Below, piece after piece: positions 1 to 8,655 of a stretch of 64,000 nt of DNA (its first letter is position 1; the number at the start of each line of letters is the position of its first letter). The notes beneath the pieces were generated by a model. That model made no database searches and was not told the origin of the DNA. It saw only the letters and a program-made list of their open reading frames with translations. Source of the stretch: Ignavibacteriales bacterium (lineage in GTDB: Bacteria; Bacteroidota; Ignavibacteria; Ignavibacteriales; SURF-24); the NCBI GenBank assembly GCA_026390815.1, contig JAPLFH010000033.1, positions 1 to 64,000 of the forward strand, given 5' to 3'. The position numbers and the translations under genes were made by a program.

Positions 1-71
1 CCCGTGGCTGTCGTATAAGAAAATGAACTCATTAAATAATCTGTGTACAGTTCTAAGAGTTCTTTTTTCAT
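1..71 (-). CDS. IS-type transposase, N-terminal fragment (runs off window)
   Basis: Reading leftward from an ATG at 71, an open frame continues to the window edge. It encodes 23 residues beginning MKKELLELYTDYLMSS and ending in TTAT. The pattern 'LYxDYLxSSF...TTATG' is, from memory, typical of the start of DDE transposases of the IS4/IS701 type. The rest lies outside the window, so catalytic residues and family cannot be checked. The DNA between this start and the next gene (72-151) would hold the terminal inverted repeat of such an element, but the other end is not visible. Confidence 0.55.
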   Translation of the reverse strand, partial: MKKELLELYTDYLMSSFSYTTAT

Positions 72-151
72 CGCATACCTCTGATTTTTGTCACCAGAAA
101 TTTAATACCTTTCTTTCTCTTTGCGTAAGGTGAGTTAATTAGATCGTGAAT

Positions 152-349
152 TTAACTTGTTGGAACTAATTGCTGATTTTTAGAAAAACCTTCTTCTGAA
201 ATTTTTATTACTTCTTTGCAATCGACGCACATATAAATTATTCTGATGTAGTTGCTCGATTCATACGTCATTACCAAGACTTCATTAGATTTCTTTCCGC
301 AATGCGGACATACAACCTTAACATACTTTATTTCTATTTCCGAAATCAT
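152..349 (-). CDS. Small zinc-ribbon protein, function unknown
   Basis: A 65-residue protein with two CxxC pairs, CPHC near residue 14 and CVDC near residue 41, as in a small zinc ribbon that binds one zinc ion. The start is supported by a good ribosome-binding sequence (AGAGGAGAG) just before the ATG. No signal peptide or membrane segment is seen. I do not recognise the family. The protein could bind nucleic acid or be a minor regulatory factor. It stands alone, with the probable IS end downstream and a 430 bp gap upstream toward tex. Confidence 0.55.
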   Translation of the reverse strand: MISEIEIKYVKVVCPHCGKKSNEVLVMTYESSNYIRIIYMCVDCKEVIKISEEGFSKNQQLVPTS

Positions 350-777
350 CTCTCCTCTGGAAACTACTCTTATAGCTTTTTAATCGTTTAAATGTTCCAA
401 CTGCTATACATTTAATTGATTTTTTACTCTTACAAGCTGCAAACATCCATCAAATATTATAAACTTTGTATCTTGCTTCTTCCGGTAAGGAAACGATTAA
501 ATGTTTTACTTACCCAATAAACTTATGCTAATACAAATTTATAATCCTTGCCATGAACATGCTAATTAAAAATATCTTACGCAACAAATCATTTAAAAAC
601 CTTATAAAGTGATGCTATTATAATTTTAAAGCTGCAAACAACTTTGCTACAGTTTTAACATATGTTTTATTTTCGTGTTAGCTGTACGCGATTTTTTATT
701 AATAGATATTTTAATTTTCTACTTGTAATTGGTATTTTTTTCAGGTTTCTTTTGCATTCAAAAAAATGTGATGGTAA
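350..777. other. AT-rich intergenic region upstream of tex
   Basis: About 430 bp without a credible gene on either strand. It must hold the divergent promoters of the zinc-ribbon gene and tex. I see no clear hairpin, repeat or conserved RNA motif in it. Confidence 0.5.
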
Positions 778-2958
778 ATGATAAACATTCCTTATTTAAT
801 TGCAAATGAACTGTTAATAAAGAACGAACAGGTAAATGAAGTAATTGCACTATTTAAAGATGGCGCCACAATCCCTTTTATAGCGCGATATAGAAAGGAA
901 AGAACCGGTGGTTTGGATGAAGAACAACTCCGCTCTATCGAAGATCGATTAAACTATCTAACCATCCTTGAAGAAAGAAAAGATACTGTTCTGAAAAGTA
1001 TTGAAGAACAAGGGAAACTAACTGATGAATTAAGAGACAGAATAATTAATTCTGCAAAGCTTCAGGAAGTTGAAGATTTATACTTTCCATACAAACCCAA
1101 ACGGAAAACACGCGGAACAATTGCTAAAGCAAAAGGATTAGAACCGCTTGCACTGTTCATTTTAGAAAACCCAATGTATCCGGGTGAGTTTAATGAAAAG
1201 CTACGAGAGTTTATTAATGAAGAATTAGGTGTAACCACGGAAGAAGAAGCACTGCAGGGAGCAAAAGATATCATTGCTGAAATGATAAGTGAAAGCGCTG
1301 ACGTCCGTAAAATTGTACGTGAATTTTTACTTGAAAATGCAACGATAGCTTCTGAAAAAGTTAAAGAAAAAGCCGAAGTAAAGATCAATACTAAAAAAGA
1401 TGTTTATGAGATTTATTATAATTTTAGAGCATCAGTTATTAAAATTAAACCTTATCAAACACTGGCAATAAACAGGGGTGAAAGAGAAAAAGTTTTAAGG
1501 GTTGCCTTAGAGGTTGATGACACCTCCATCTTGAAAGATATTTGGAAAACCTATTTACAGTATGAAGATTCTGTCTTCAGAAATATTCTTGAGGAAACAA
1601 TTGAAGATTCATATCATCGTTTAATCTTTCCTTCAATTGAACGAGAGGTTAGAAATTATTTAACAGATGCTGCCGATTTACACGCAATAGAAATCTTTGC
1701 CTCTAACTTAAGACAATTACTTTTACAACCTCCGATTGCCGATAAAATAATTATGGGAATAGATCCAGGCTTTGTTTCCGGAAGCAAAGTTGCTTTAATT
1801 GATACTACCGGAAAATATCTTGAAGGGGAAACTATTTATCCTCATCCTCCACAAAACAAAACGGATTCTGCCTCCAGGGTGGTATTGTCACTAATTAAAA
1901 AGTTCGAGGTTTCAGTTATTGCAATTGGCAATGGAACTGCAAGCCGGGAAACTGAATTTTTTATTGCTGATTTAATAAAAGCAAATAATCTTAATTGCCA
2001 TTACTTACTTGTTAGTGAGGCGGGCGCTTCTGTTTACTCCGCGTCTGTTATTGCCAAGCAGGAATTCCCAGATCTGGAGGCAAGCCAGCGCGGAAATATT
2101 TCTATAGCACGAAGAGTTCTGGATCCTTTAGCCGAGTTGGTAAAGATAGATCCAAAATCTATTGGAGTAGGTTTATACCAGCACGATGTTGATCAGAAAC
2201 TTTTAGGTAAAAAACTTGATGATGTTGTAGTAAGCTGCGTAAATTATGTTGGGGTTGATTTAAACACGGCTTCAGTATCTTTACTCACTTATGTTTCCGG
2301 ATTAAATAAAAGAATTGCCAACAACCTTGTTAAGCATCGGGATAAAATTGGAAAGTTTCTTAACCGCACTCAGCTTTTAGAAGTTGCCAGTTTAGGTGAA
2401 AAAGTTTTTGAACAAGCCGCTGGTTTTTTAAAAATTCCTAATGGCACCAATCTTTTGGATAATACATTCATTCACCCCGAATCCTATTTAGCAACAGAAA
2501 AACTTTTAAACATCTGCAGCATTTCAACTAACAACCTTAGAGATTCCGGAAATCTTGTGCACTTTTACGTTTCTAAACAGGGCAGCAAGAAAATTGCTGA
2601 TGAAATTGGAATTGGTGAACCAACTTTGCTTGATATAATTGAGAACCTAAAAAAACCTGGCAGAGATCCACGCGAAGAATTACCCAAACCAATTTTACGC
2701 AGCGATGTTTTAAAAATGGAAGATTTAGTTGAAGGAATGCGGTTAAAAGGTACCGTAAGAAACATTGTTGATTTTGGAGCCTTTGTTGATATTGGCGTTA
2801 AACAAGATGGACTTTTGCACATTTCGCAAATTGCAAATAAGTTTGTAAAAAATCCTTTGGATGTACTAAGCGTTGGAGATATTATTGATGTTACTATACT
2901 TTCAATCGATATTCAGAAAGGAAGGATTTCACTTAGCACCAAAATTACGGTTGTTTAG
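778..2958 (+). CDS. tex: Tex family transcription accessory / RNA-binding protein
   Basis: A 726-residue protein of normal length for bacterial Tex, a cytoplasmic nucleic-acid-binding factor related to eukaryotic Spt6. The order is typical. An N-terminal helical Tex region contains the conserved IPFIARYRKERTGGLDE stretch. A YqgF/RNase H-like domain begins near residue 325 (IMGIDPGF). A helix-hairpin-helix region follows near residues 490-560 (NTASVSLLTYVSGLN). A C-terminal S1 domain occupies about residues 650-722 (GMRLKGTVRNIVDFGAFVD). The ATG at 778 gives the expected N-terminus. It converges on the ribokinase gene with only about 17 bp between stops, a gap that contains a short perfect palindrome. 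It appears to be a single-gene unit. Confidence 0.95.
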   Translation: MINIPYLIANELLIKNEQVNEVIALFKDGATIPFIARYRKERTGGLDEEQLRSIEDRLNYLTILEERKDTVLKSIEEQGKLTDELRDRIINSAKLQEVEDLYFPYKPKRKTRGTIAKAKGLEPLALFILENPMYPGEFNEKLREFINEELGVTTEEEALQGAKDIIAEMISESADVRKIVREFLLENATIASEKVKEKAEVKINTKKDVYEIYYNFRASVIKIKPYQTLAINRGEREKVLRVALEVDDTSILKDIWKTYLQYEDSVFRNILEETIEDSYHRLIFPSIEREVRNYLTDAADLHAIEIFASNLRQLLLQPPIADKIIMGIDPGFVSGSKVALIDTTGKYLEGETIYPHPPQNKTDSASRVVLSLIKKFEVSVIAIGNGTASRETEFFIADLIKANNLNCHYLLVSEAGASVYSASVIAKQEFPDLEASQRGNISIARRVLDPLAELVKIDPKSIGVGLYQHDVDQKLLGKKLDDVVVSCVNYVGVDLNTASVSLLTYVSGLNKRIANNLVKHRDKIGKFLNRTQLLEVASLGEKVFEQAAGFLKIPNGTNLLDNTFIHPESYLATEKLLNICSISTNNLRDSGNLVHFYVSKQGSKKIADEIGIGEPTLLDIIENLKKPGRDPREELPKPILRSDVLKMEDLVEGMRLKGTVRNIVDFGAFVDIGVKQDGLLHISQIANKFVKNPLDVLSVGDIIDVTILSIDIQKGRISLSTKITVV

Positions 2959-2975
2959 TTAAGGCAATTGCCTAA

Positions 2976-3890
2976 TTATTGGAATTCCATCACTTCAGTA
3001 ATAGTTGGTGCTGATGATTGAGCACCCATCTTTGTTACAGATATGGCAGCAACAACATTTGCAAATTTAATTGAATCGTCCAAGGTGAAATTATGATATA
3101 ATCCGTAAGCTAAACCTGCATTAAAGGAATCGCCTGCTCCAGTTGAATCAACAGCTTTCACTTTCTTCGCATTAAAGATTGCTGCCCGTTCTTGATTAAT
3201 GAGCATTGCACCCTTTTCTCCAACGGTTACGATGACATTCTTTACCCCTTTATCAAGTAACATTTGTGCTGCCTTTTTGATTGAGACTTCATCTCTGATT
3301 GGTTGACCAGTTAAAATTTCAAGTTCGGTTTCATTTGGTGTTAGATAGTCAATCATACTTAAAACATTATCCGGAATTAACGTTGCCGGAGCTGGATTAA
3401 GAATTACTATCATTTCGTTTTCTTTTGCAAGCACAACTGATTTGTTTATTGTTTCAAGCGGGATTTCTAATTGCGTTAATAATATTCTGGATTTTTGAAA
3501 CAGCAACTTTTTGGTTTCAATTTCCTCCGGCATAAGTTTCATATTGCTACCGGGAACCACCATAATTTCGTTTTCACCTTTAGCATTAACTGCAATAACT
3601 GCTATACCAGTGCTTTCTTCCGGATCAACAAATATGGCGTTGATATCCACCCCATCTTCTGCCATACCGCGGGATAATTTTTCTTTGAATGCATCATTCC
3701 CCATTTTTGTAATGAAGTAAGTCTTAATACCAAGCTTGGCTACACCAACAGCCTGGTTGGCGCCTTTACCTCCGGGGAATGTCTGAAATTTTTTCCCCAG
3801 TATTGTCTCCCCTAACTTGGGAAAATTTTCCAGAGTAACAACCATATCCATATTTGTACTGCCCACCACAAGAATTCCATCGCGCTCCAT
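2976..3890 (-). CDS. rbsK: Ribokinase (PfkB-family sugar kinase)
   Basis: The protein is about 304 residues, normal for ribokinase, which phosphorylates D-ribose at O5 using ATP. The N-terminal PfkB motif reads GSTNMDMV followed by GGKGANQAVG. The C-terminal signature with the catalytic aspartate is AVDSTGAGDSFNAG. The ATP-binding segment VIVTVGEKGA is also present. I start at the ATG at 3890; an in-frame TTG lies four codons upstream but has no support. No ribose transporter or rbsD is adjacent, so the ribose may come from nucleoside salvage. That would fit the purine-degrading genes a few kb away, but it is inference only. Other PfkB sugars cannot be excluded. Confidence 0.85.
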   Translation of the reverse strand: MERDGILVVGSTNMDMVVTLENFPKLGETILGKKFQTFPGGKGANQAVGVAKLGIKTYFITKMGNDAFKEKLSRGMAEDGVDINAIFVDPEESTGIAVIAVNAKGENEIMVVPGSNMKLMPEEIETKKLLFQKSRILLTQLEIPLETINKSVVLAKENEMIVILNPAPATLIPDNVLSMIDYLTPNETELEILTGQPIRDEVSIKKAAQMLLDKGVKNVIVTVGEKGAMLINQERAAIFNAKKVKAVDSTGAGDSFNAGLAYGLYHNFTLDDSIKFANVVAAISVTKMGAQSSAPTITEVMEFQ

Positions 3891-4804
3891 GTCTTGCACC
3901 AAAATATTATAATGTAAATTTATTTTTGTAAACTACGTATAGAATAATTTTCTGTTTTTTAAACGAATTAAAAGTAGCCGAAAATTTGAAACAAAACAAG
4001 AATAACTCTTTCCGCTTTTTGCACATAAATCCATCCTTTCTAAATCTTCATACTGTCTCGCTATTAAAGACAGCAATATAAATATGGGTTGCTACACAAA
4101 TCTTTGAACCGGGGAATACACCACAGCCAATTCAAAACCTAAACATGGTATTAATTATTCTAAATAGAATTGAAGTGTTGATGCCGGGTTACTTATAATT
4201 GCTTACTGGTTAGTCACATAAACAAAAAGCGGCAAGCCGCAATGGTTGATCCCGCTATCGGGATTGATGAATTACCTGCCTTTGCCGAGTCTGTTGCACA
4301 ACCCAATTTTTCAATAAAGTTAATTGAGACAAAAAGAGAAATAATATTTTAATAGATAAATTATGTTTTTTAAAAAGCTTTCAGAACCCGTTTTAATCGT
4401 ACTAATGTAGAATTGAAAGTCTCTTTTCAACTTAAGCATTACAATAAGACTTTACATTCAAATTTGTTTTATGGCATTAGCTGTATCAAAGTATGTTGAA
4501 ATAAAAACGAAGCAGTCAATACAAGCTTTTCTTTCCGAATGCAAAAAAATCACAGACACCCGAATATTAATTAAACTTAGTAATAAAATTATTCTTGCGT
4601 GTTCCTTTATCAGAAGAGGTCTTAAAACTTCTACAAAAGCTAATTCTTCTGCTGCACTAATTTGGACAAGTCGGGAAACTTATGCTTTCGTTAAAAGTTA
4701 TTAAGCAAAACAATAGATTACATTTTAAATCAATTACTGTAAGATTAGCAATCAATAATACAGGTGAATATAGAAATGATAATGAGTGCGGTCAATTTTT
4801 AGCA
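3891..4804. other. Long gene-poor region with a dispersed palindromic repeat
   Basis: About 900 bp with little coding signal. A 77-codon open frame at 4471-4704 has no recognisable domain, and its composition looks like decayed or random sequence, so I do not call it a gene. The stretch 4229-4270 carries two consecutive palindromes and has a second copy in inverted orientation behind ygfK. The rest may be the remains of a lost gene. Confidence 0.5.
4229..4270 (+). repeat. Dispersed double-palindrome repeat, copy 1
   Basis: Two adjacent hairpins: GCGGCAAGCCGC, then GATCCCGCTATCGGGATT, joined by AATGGTT. The reverse complement of 13744-13786 matches it at about 38 of 43 positions, including both palindromes and the spacer. 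The element is REP-like: small, intergenic and able to form two stems. Confidence 0.75.
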
Positions 4805-5521
4805 TCATAAAAGCTTTTCTGCTTCTGCCAGATTCTCTTTCTTTCCCAAATCCAGCCAGAAATTATCGTCGTGATTGAATGCAATGATTTTATAATTACC
4901 AACCAGCTTCAAATAAAGTTCTATGATTGAAAAAATATTTTCTTCCGGCATCAGTTCAAAAATTTGCGGATTGATGATTTGTATTCCGCTGTTTGCAAGC
5001 GGATGCATTTGGGATGACGATTGCCTGGCGATTTTCGTTTCGCCGGTTTTTATATTCTTCCAACCGCATAAAATATTATCATCATCAAAAAGCAAGTAGC
5101 GTTGCGTGGCTCGGTTTCTTACCGCCAGAGTTGCAATTGAGTTTGCAGTAAGTTGTGTCTGGTAAAGTTTATTGAGATCAATATTTGAAAAAACATCAAC
5201 ATTGTAAACAAGAAATGGTTTTCCATTATCAAAAAACCATGCGGCTTTCTTCAATCCTCCGCCAGTATCAAGCAGTAAATCACTTTCATCGGAAATCGCA
5301 ATGTTAATTCCAAAATTATTTTTCCTTTTCAGGAAATCAACAATCATATCAGCAAAATGATGCACATTAATAATTATTTCATCAATACCGGAATATTTCA
5401 GCTTAGTTATAGCTAATTCAAGTAGAGGAATGTTTTTTACTTCTACTAAGGCTTTCGGTTTATTGTCAGTCAGCGGTTTAAGTCGGGTGCCTAATCCTGC
5501 TGCAAAGATCAGTGCTTTCAT
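4805..5521 (-). CDS. Sugar-1-phosphate nucleotidyltransferase (MurU-like)
   Basis: A 238-residue nucleotidyltransferase of the RmlA/GlmU-N fold. It opens with the classic motif AAGLGTRLKPLTDNKPKAL, whose Arg and Lys bind the NTP. The metal-binding Asp lies in VYNVDVFSN. The protein is short, with no left-handed beta-helix domain, as in MurU (N-acetylmuramate-1-phosphate uridylyltransferase). It lies 88 bp downstream of a kinase resembling AmgK. In Pseudomonas, AmgK and MurU act in sequence to turn recovered MurNAc into UDP-MurNAc. The family motifs are certain, but the sugar substrate is inferred from context. An alternative is a mannose- or glucose-1-phosphate transferase. Confidence 0.75.
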   Translation of the reverse strand: MKALIFAAGLGTRLKPLTDNKPKALVEVKNIPLLELAITKLKYSGIDEIIINVHHFADMIVDFLKRKNNFGINIAISDESDLLLDTGGGLKKAAWFFDNGKPFLVYNVDVFSNIDLNKLYQTQLTANSIATLAVRNRATQRYLLFDDDNILCGWKNIKTGETKIARQSSSQMHPLANSGIQIINPQIFELMPEENIFSIIELYLKLVGNYKIIAFNHDDNFWLDLGKKENLAEAEKLL

Positions 5522-5609
5522 ATTAAGTGAAACGATAAACGTCAGACGTCAAACGAAGGAAGTAAGACGCGGGACGTGAATTATAAAATTGTTTAGAATA
5601 ATTAAGCCG

Positions 5610-7052
5610 TCATTCTATTTGTTTAACCAATCCTAATTCCCGGTGATTTATTTTTACTTTCACATCAAATTTATCTTTCAGATGTTTAGCGAGTTTTTCT
5701 GCGCAGTAAACTGAGCGGTGCTGTCCGCCGGTGCATCCGAAGTTTATCATCAGATTAGTAAAAAATCTTTTCTGATAATTTTCTACTGTGCGATCAACCA
5801 ACGAATAAACATCAATCAAAAATTTGTTAACATCGCTTTCTGTTTCAAGAAATTCAATTACCTCTTGGTCCCGACCAGTTAACGAGCGGTACTGATCATA
5901 CCTGCCCGGATTATTAATGGCACGGCAATCAAAAACAAATCCACCGCCGTTACCAGTTTTATCTTCAGGAATTCCCTTCTTATAAGAAAAACTATTTATA
6001 AGAATGGTAAGGTTTAATGTGGCTTTTGTTTCCCCGTATTTTTTTAATTCTTCGGAATCAATCATTCGTCGCAGAACTTTTAGCAAAGTTGGAAGTTTAA
6101 CCGGAAAAGTGACTGTGTTTAAAATCCATTCAAGGTTGCGTAATGCAAACGGAATACTTTTTAGAAAATGTTCCTTACGTTCATAAAAACCTCGATAACC
6201 GTAAGCACCCATTGCCTGCAGCATTCTTATTAAAACGAATCCAAAAAAATATTGTGTAAATTCCAGTTCGTTAATTGGAATCAATTTGCCGGTTGTTTCA
6301 ATGTAATGATGGAGTAGTTCTGCACGAACCGGCAATGGTATATCGGCTTTGGCATCATACAGCAAAGAAGCCAGATCGTAATGAAGCGCCCCTTTACGCC
6401 CACCCTGGTAATCTATGAAGTAAGGTTCACCGTTGTAAATCATTACGTTACGTGATTGAAAATCGCGGTAAAGAAAATACTCGCTTTCAGCTTGAAGCAA
6501 ATAATCGGTGAAAGTCCGGAAATCATCTTCAAGATGCTGCTCATCAAAAGGAACCTTGGCAAGTTTAAGAAAATAATATTTAAAATAATTTAAGTCCCAC
6601 ATCATAGATAATTGATCGAATGAGGAGCGCGGGTAGCAAACACTGTAATCCAAATCTTTACCCGCAATTATCTGGAACAGGGGAAGCTGCTCAATTACTT
6701 TTTTATAAAATGAAATTAAATCAGCAGGAAAACCACCGTCTTTACGAACTGCGGTTAAAAATGAAAATAGAGTTGTATCACCAAGATCCTGGATTAAGTA
6801 AACATTGTTCTTCAAATCTTCGCAATAAATTTCGGGCACTCTTAATCCCTTAGAGAAAAAATGTTTACTGAAAGTTAGAAAAGCAATGTTCTCTTTCTTA
6901 TCAGAATTAAAAACGCCGATGGCAGTTTTGTTTCTTCCGGTTATCCGATAATATTCCCTTGCAGAACCAGACAGAGGAAGTGCGGTTATGTTTAAGGATT
7001 TTTCACCAGACCATTTTTCAAAAAGGATTATTAATTTTTTATCTTTTTGCAT
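5610..7052 (-). CDS. Phosphotransferase (APH/AmgK-like) fused to RapZ C-terminal domain
   Basis: A 480-residue two-domain protein. Residues 1 to about 330 form an aminoglycoside-phosphotransferase-type kinase, with the catalytic loop YRDFQSRNVM, the metal-binding FIDYQGGRKG and the nucleotide-loop Ser-Gly-Ser-Ala-Arg-Glu-Tyr-Tyr near residue 28. Residues from about 345 to 480 match the RapZ C-terminal domain, ending with the signature GCTGGQHRSVY and the final NHREL. RapZ senses glucosamine-6-phosphate in E. coli, but its N-terminal P-loop domain is absent here. Such fusions are known in Bacteroidetes. With the neighbouring nucleotidyltransferase the likely role is phosphorylation of a cell-wall amino sugar, perhaps with sensing by the RapZ part. 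The sugar is inferred. Confidence 0.8.
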   Translation of the reverse strand: MQKDKKLIILFEKWSGEKSLNITALPLSGSAREYYRITGRNKTAIGVFNSDKKENIAFLTFSKHFFSKGLRVPEIYCEDLKNNVYLIQDLGDTTLFSFLTAVRKDGGFPADLISFYKKVIEQLPLFQIIAGKDLDYSVCYPRSSFDQLSMMWDLNYFKYYFLKLAKVPFDEQHLEDDFRTFTDYLLQAESEYFLYRDFQSRNVMIYNGEPYFIDYQGGRKGALHYDLASLLYDAKADIPLPVRAELLHHYIETTGKLIPINELEFTQYFFGFVLIRMLQAMGAYGYRGFYERKEHFLKSIPFALRNLEWILNTVTFPVKLPTLLKVLRRMIDSEELKKYGETKATLNLTILINSFSYKKGIPEDKTGNGGGFVFDCRAINNPGRYDQYRSLTGRDQEVIEFLETESDVNKFLIDVYSLVDRTVENYQKRFFTNLMINFGCTGGQHRSVYCAEKLAKHLKDKFDVKVKINHRELGLVKQIE

Positions 7053-7094
7053 TTATACCTTATTTTTTTCATAGGAATCAAATCTACCAGAACT

Positions 7095-7124
7095 AAGAAC
7101 AAGAACAAGAACAAGAGTAAGAGT
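7095..7124 (+). repeat. Hexanucleotide tandem array (AAGAAC/AAGAGT, 5 units)
   Basis: Three AAGAAC units followed by two AAGAGT units lie in the 79 bp gap between the kinase and hydantoinase-like genes. The same hexamer family reappears at 25146-25169 (coding), 28179-28235 and 11055-11075 (coding). Confidence 0.7.
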
Positions 7125-7131
7125 TTAAAAT

Positions 7132-8598
7132 TTACTTACCAAATATATTTATAAATTGTCCGTATCCGGTGGATGCTTCCGGATAATTTTTTCTATCAGC
7201 AACTATTTTTCCCCGAACCAAAGTTTTTTCAACAATGGATTTAAATGTAATTCCTTCGAACGGTGTGTACTTTCCTTTAGAATGCATATTTTCCGCCTTG
7301 ATTACTTCCTCATCCCAAAGATTTATCAAACTCAAATCAGCATCATAACCAATTTCTATTTTACCTTTTCCCGGCAGGTTAAAATATTCAGCAGCCTTCA
7401 TTGATAGCAGCCGGATCGTTTCTTCCATCGTTAACCTTCCTTTAAAAAACCCTTCGCTAAAAAGAAATGGAATCCGGTGCTCTGCGCCAGGTATGCCGAC
7501 ATATACTTCCCAAAAATTTTTAGAGGATTTTTCTTTTGCCGGATTGCATCCAGCATGGTCTGTTGTTACAAAGGAAATCGTTCCATCTTTCAGTCCCTGC
7601 CAAAGCGCTTCACGGTCAGCTTCATGCTTAACAGGCGGTGCAGTTTTAAGAAAATTTGAAATCGTGCGGTTCTCAAAATCTTTTTGTGTAAAGTAAAGAT
7701 AATGGGGACAAGTCTCGGCTGATATATCCAATCCTTCCTTTCTGGCTTTCCGAATCAAATTAAGTCCCAGCCTGGAGCTAAGATGAACAACAAGGATTTT
7801 ACAACCAGTTTTTTTTGCAATATCAACCACATTAGTAATTGCCTGGGCTTCCGCACTTTCATCACGAGCCTGGCAGTATGCTCGCCAATCAGTTCTTCCT
7901 TCACGTTGGAATGAAATCATACTGTTGGTTATCAGCTCTTTATCTTCTGCATGAACAGCAAGAATCTTTTTGTTATTGGCTATCCAGCTTGCGCAAACCT
8001 GCATCTGCATTTTGGTTAATTCTCTAAAAGAATTCATCCCGGAATGAAGGTAGGCTTTAAATCCCGTTACGCCAACTTTAGCCAATTCCTCAATTTGATT
8101 TTGAATATTTTTCCCATCAGTAAAATCATTTCCGCTGATGCCTCCCCAAAAAGCAAAATCAACAATACTTCTTTGTTTTACAGCCTTCAGTTTTATTTGA
8201 AAATTTTCCAAAGATGTAACGGGCGGAATAGATGTGCAGGGCATATCTATTATTGTTGTTGTTCCTCCTGATGCCGAAGCAAGTGATCCATGTTCAAAGT
8301 CATCCCGGTTTTCAAAGCCTGGTGTATTAAAGTGAACGTGAGAATCAATTCCTCCGGGCATTGCAAGTAAAAATTCTCCATCTATAACTTGAGAACTGGC
8401 TGGAAGTTTTTTTAATTGTAGACCATTGACAAACCCGGATAATTTTTCTTTAGTGGAAATATCGTCCCAATTAACCGTTGAATTCAGCTTTGGAATTATC
8501 TGAACAATTTTTTCATCGAAGATAATATCGTTTAGCTTTAACTTATTACCAGAGGTATTTATAAATACATTTGACAGTATGCGTACTTTTGAAGCCAT
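7132..8598 (-). CDS. Allantoinase/hydantoinase-like cyclic amidohydrolase (HyuA/YgeZ role)
   Basis: A 488-residue amidohydrolase of the dihydroorotase / allantoinase / D-hydantoinase family, which opens cyclic amide rings with two metal ions. Metal ligands are visible: the HxH pair in DSHVHFNTPG, the lysine that would be carboxylated in GFKAYLHSG, then histidines in AVHAEDKE and VVHLSSR and the aspartate in FVTTDHAG. The C-terminal small beta domain is complete (ADLSLINLW...VRGKIV). It lies 57 bp downstream of a PLP enzyme in the same orientation, so co-transcription is likely. With ssnA, ygfK, ygeY, ygeW and an XDH in the same locus it probably fills the HyuA/YgeZ step, opening a ring in purine breakdown. 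The exact substrate is inferred. Confidence 0.82.
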   Translation of the reverse strand: MASKVRILSNVFINTSGNKLKLNDIIFDEKIVQIIPKLNSTVNWDDISTKEKLSGFVNGLQLKKLPASSQVIDGEFLLAMPGGIDSHVHFNTPGFENRDDFEHGSLASASGGTTTIIDMPCTSIPPVTSLENFQIKLKAVKQRSIVDFAFWGGISGNDFTDGKNIQNQIEELAKVGVTGFKAYLHSGMNSFRELTKMQMQVCASWIANNKKILAVHAEDKELITNSMISFQREGRTDWRAYCQARDESAEAQAITNVVDIAKKTGCKILVVHLSSRLGLNLIRKARKEGLDISAETCPHYLYFTQKDFENRTISNFLKTAPPVKHEADREALWQGLKDGTISFVTTDHAGCNPAKEKSSKNFWEVYVGIPGAEHRIPFLFSEGFFKGRLTMEETIRLLSMKAAEYFNLPGKGKIEIGYDADLSLINLWDEEVIKAENMHSKGKYTPFEGITFKSIVEKTLVRGKIVADRKNYPEASTGYGQFINIFGK

Positions 8599-8655
8599 GA
8601 TTTCCAGTCGAAAATTATTAAAATCAATTTGCTAAATTATAACAAGAGCAATTAC

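Noticed and set aside
4471-4704. 77-codon plus-strand ORF in the gene-poor region
   Set aside because: No recognisable domain, no ribosome-binding site and residue use like translated noise; described as part of the region instead of as a gene.
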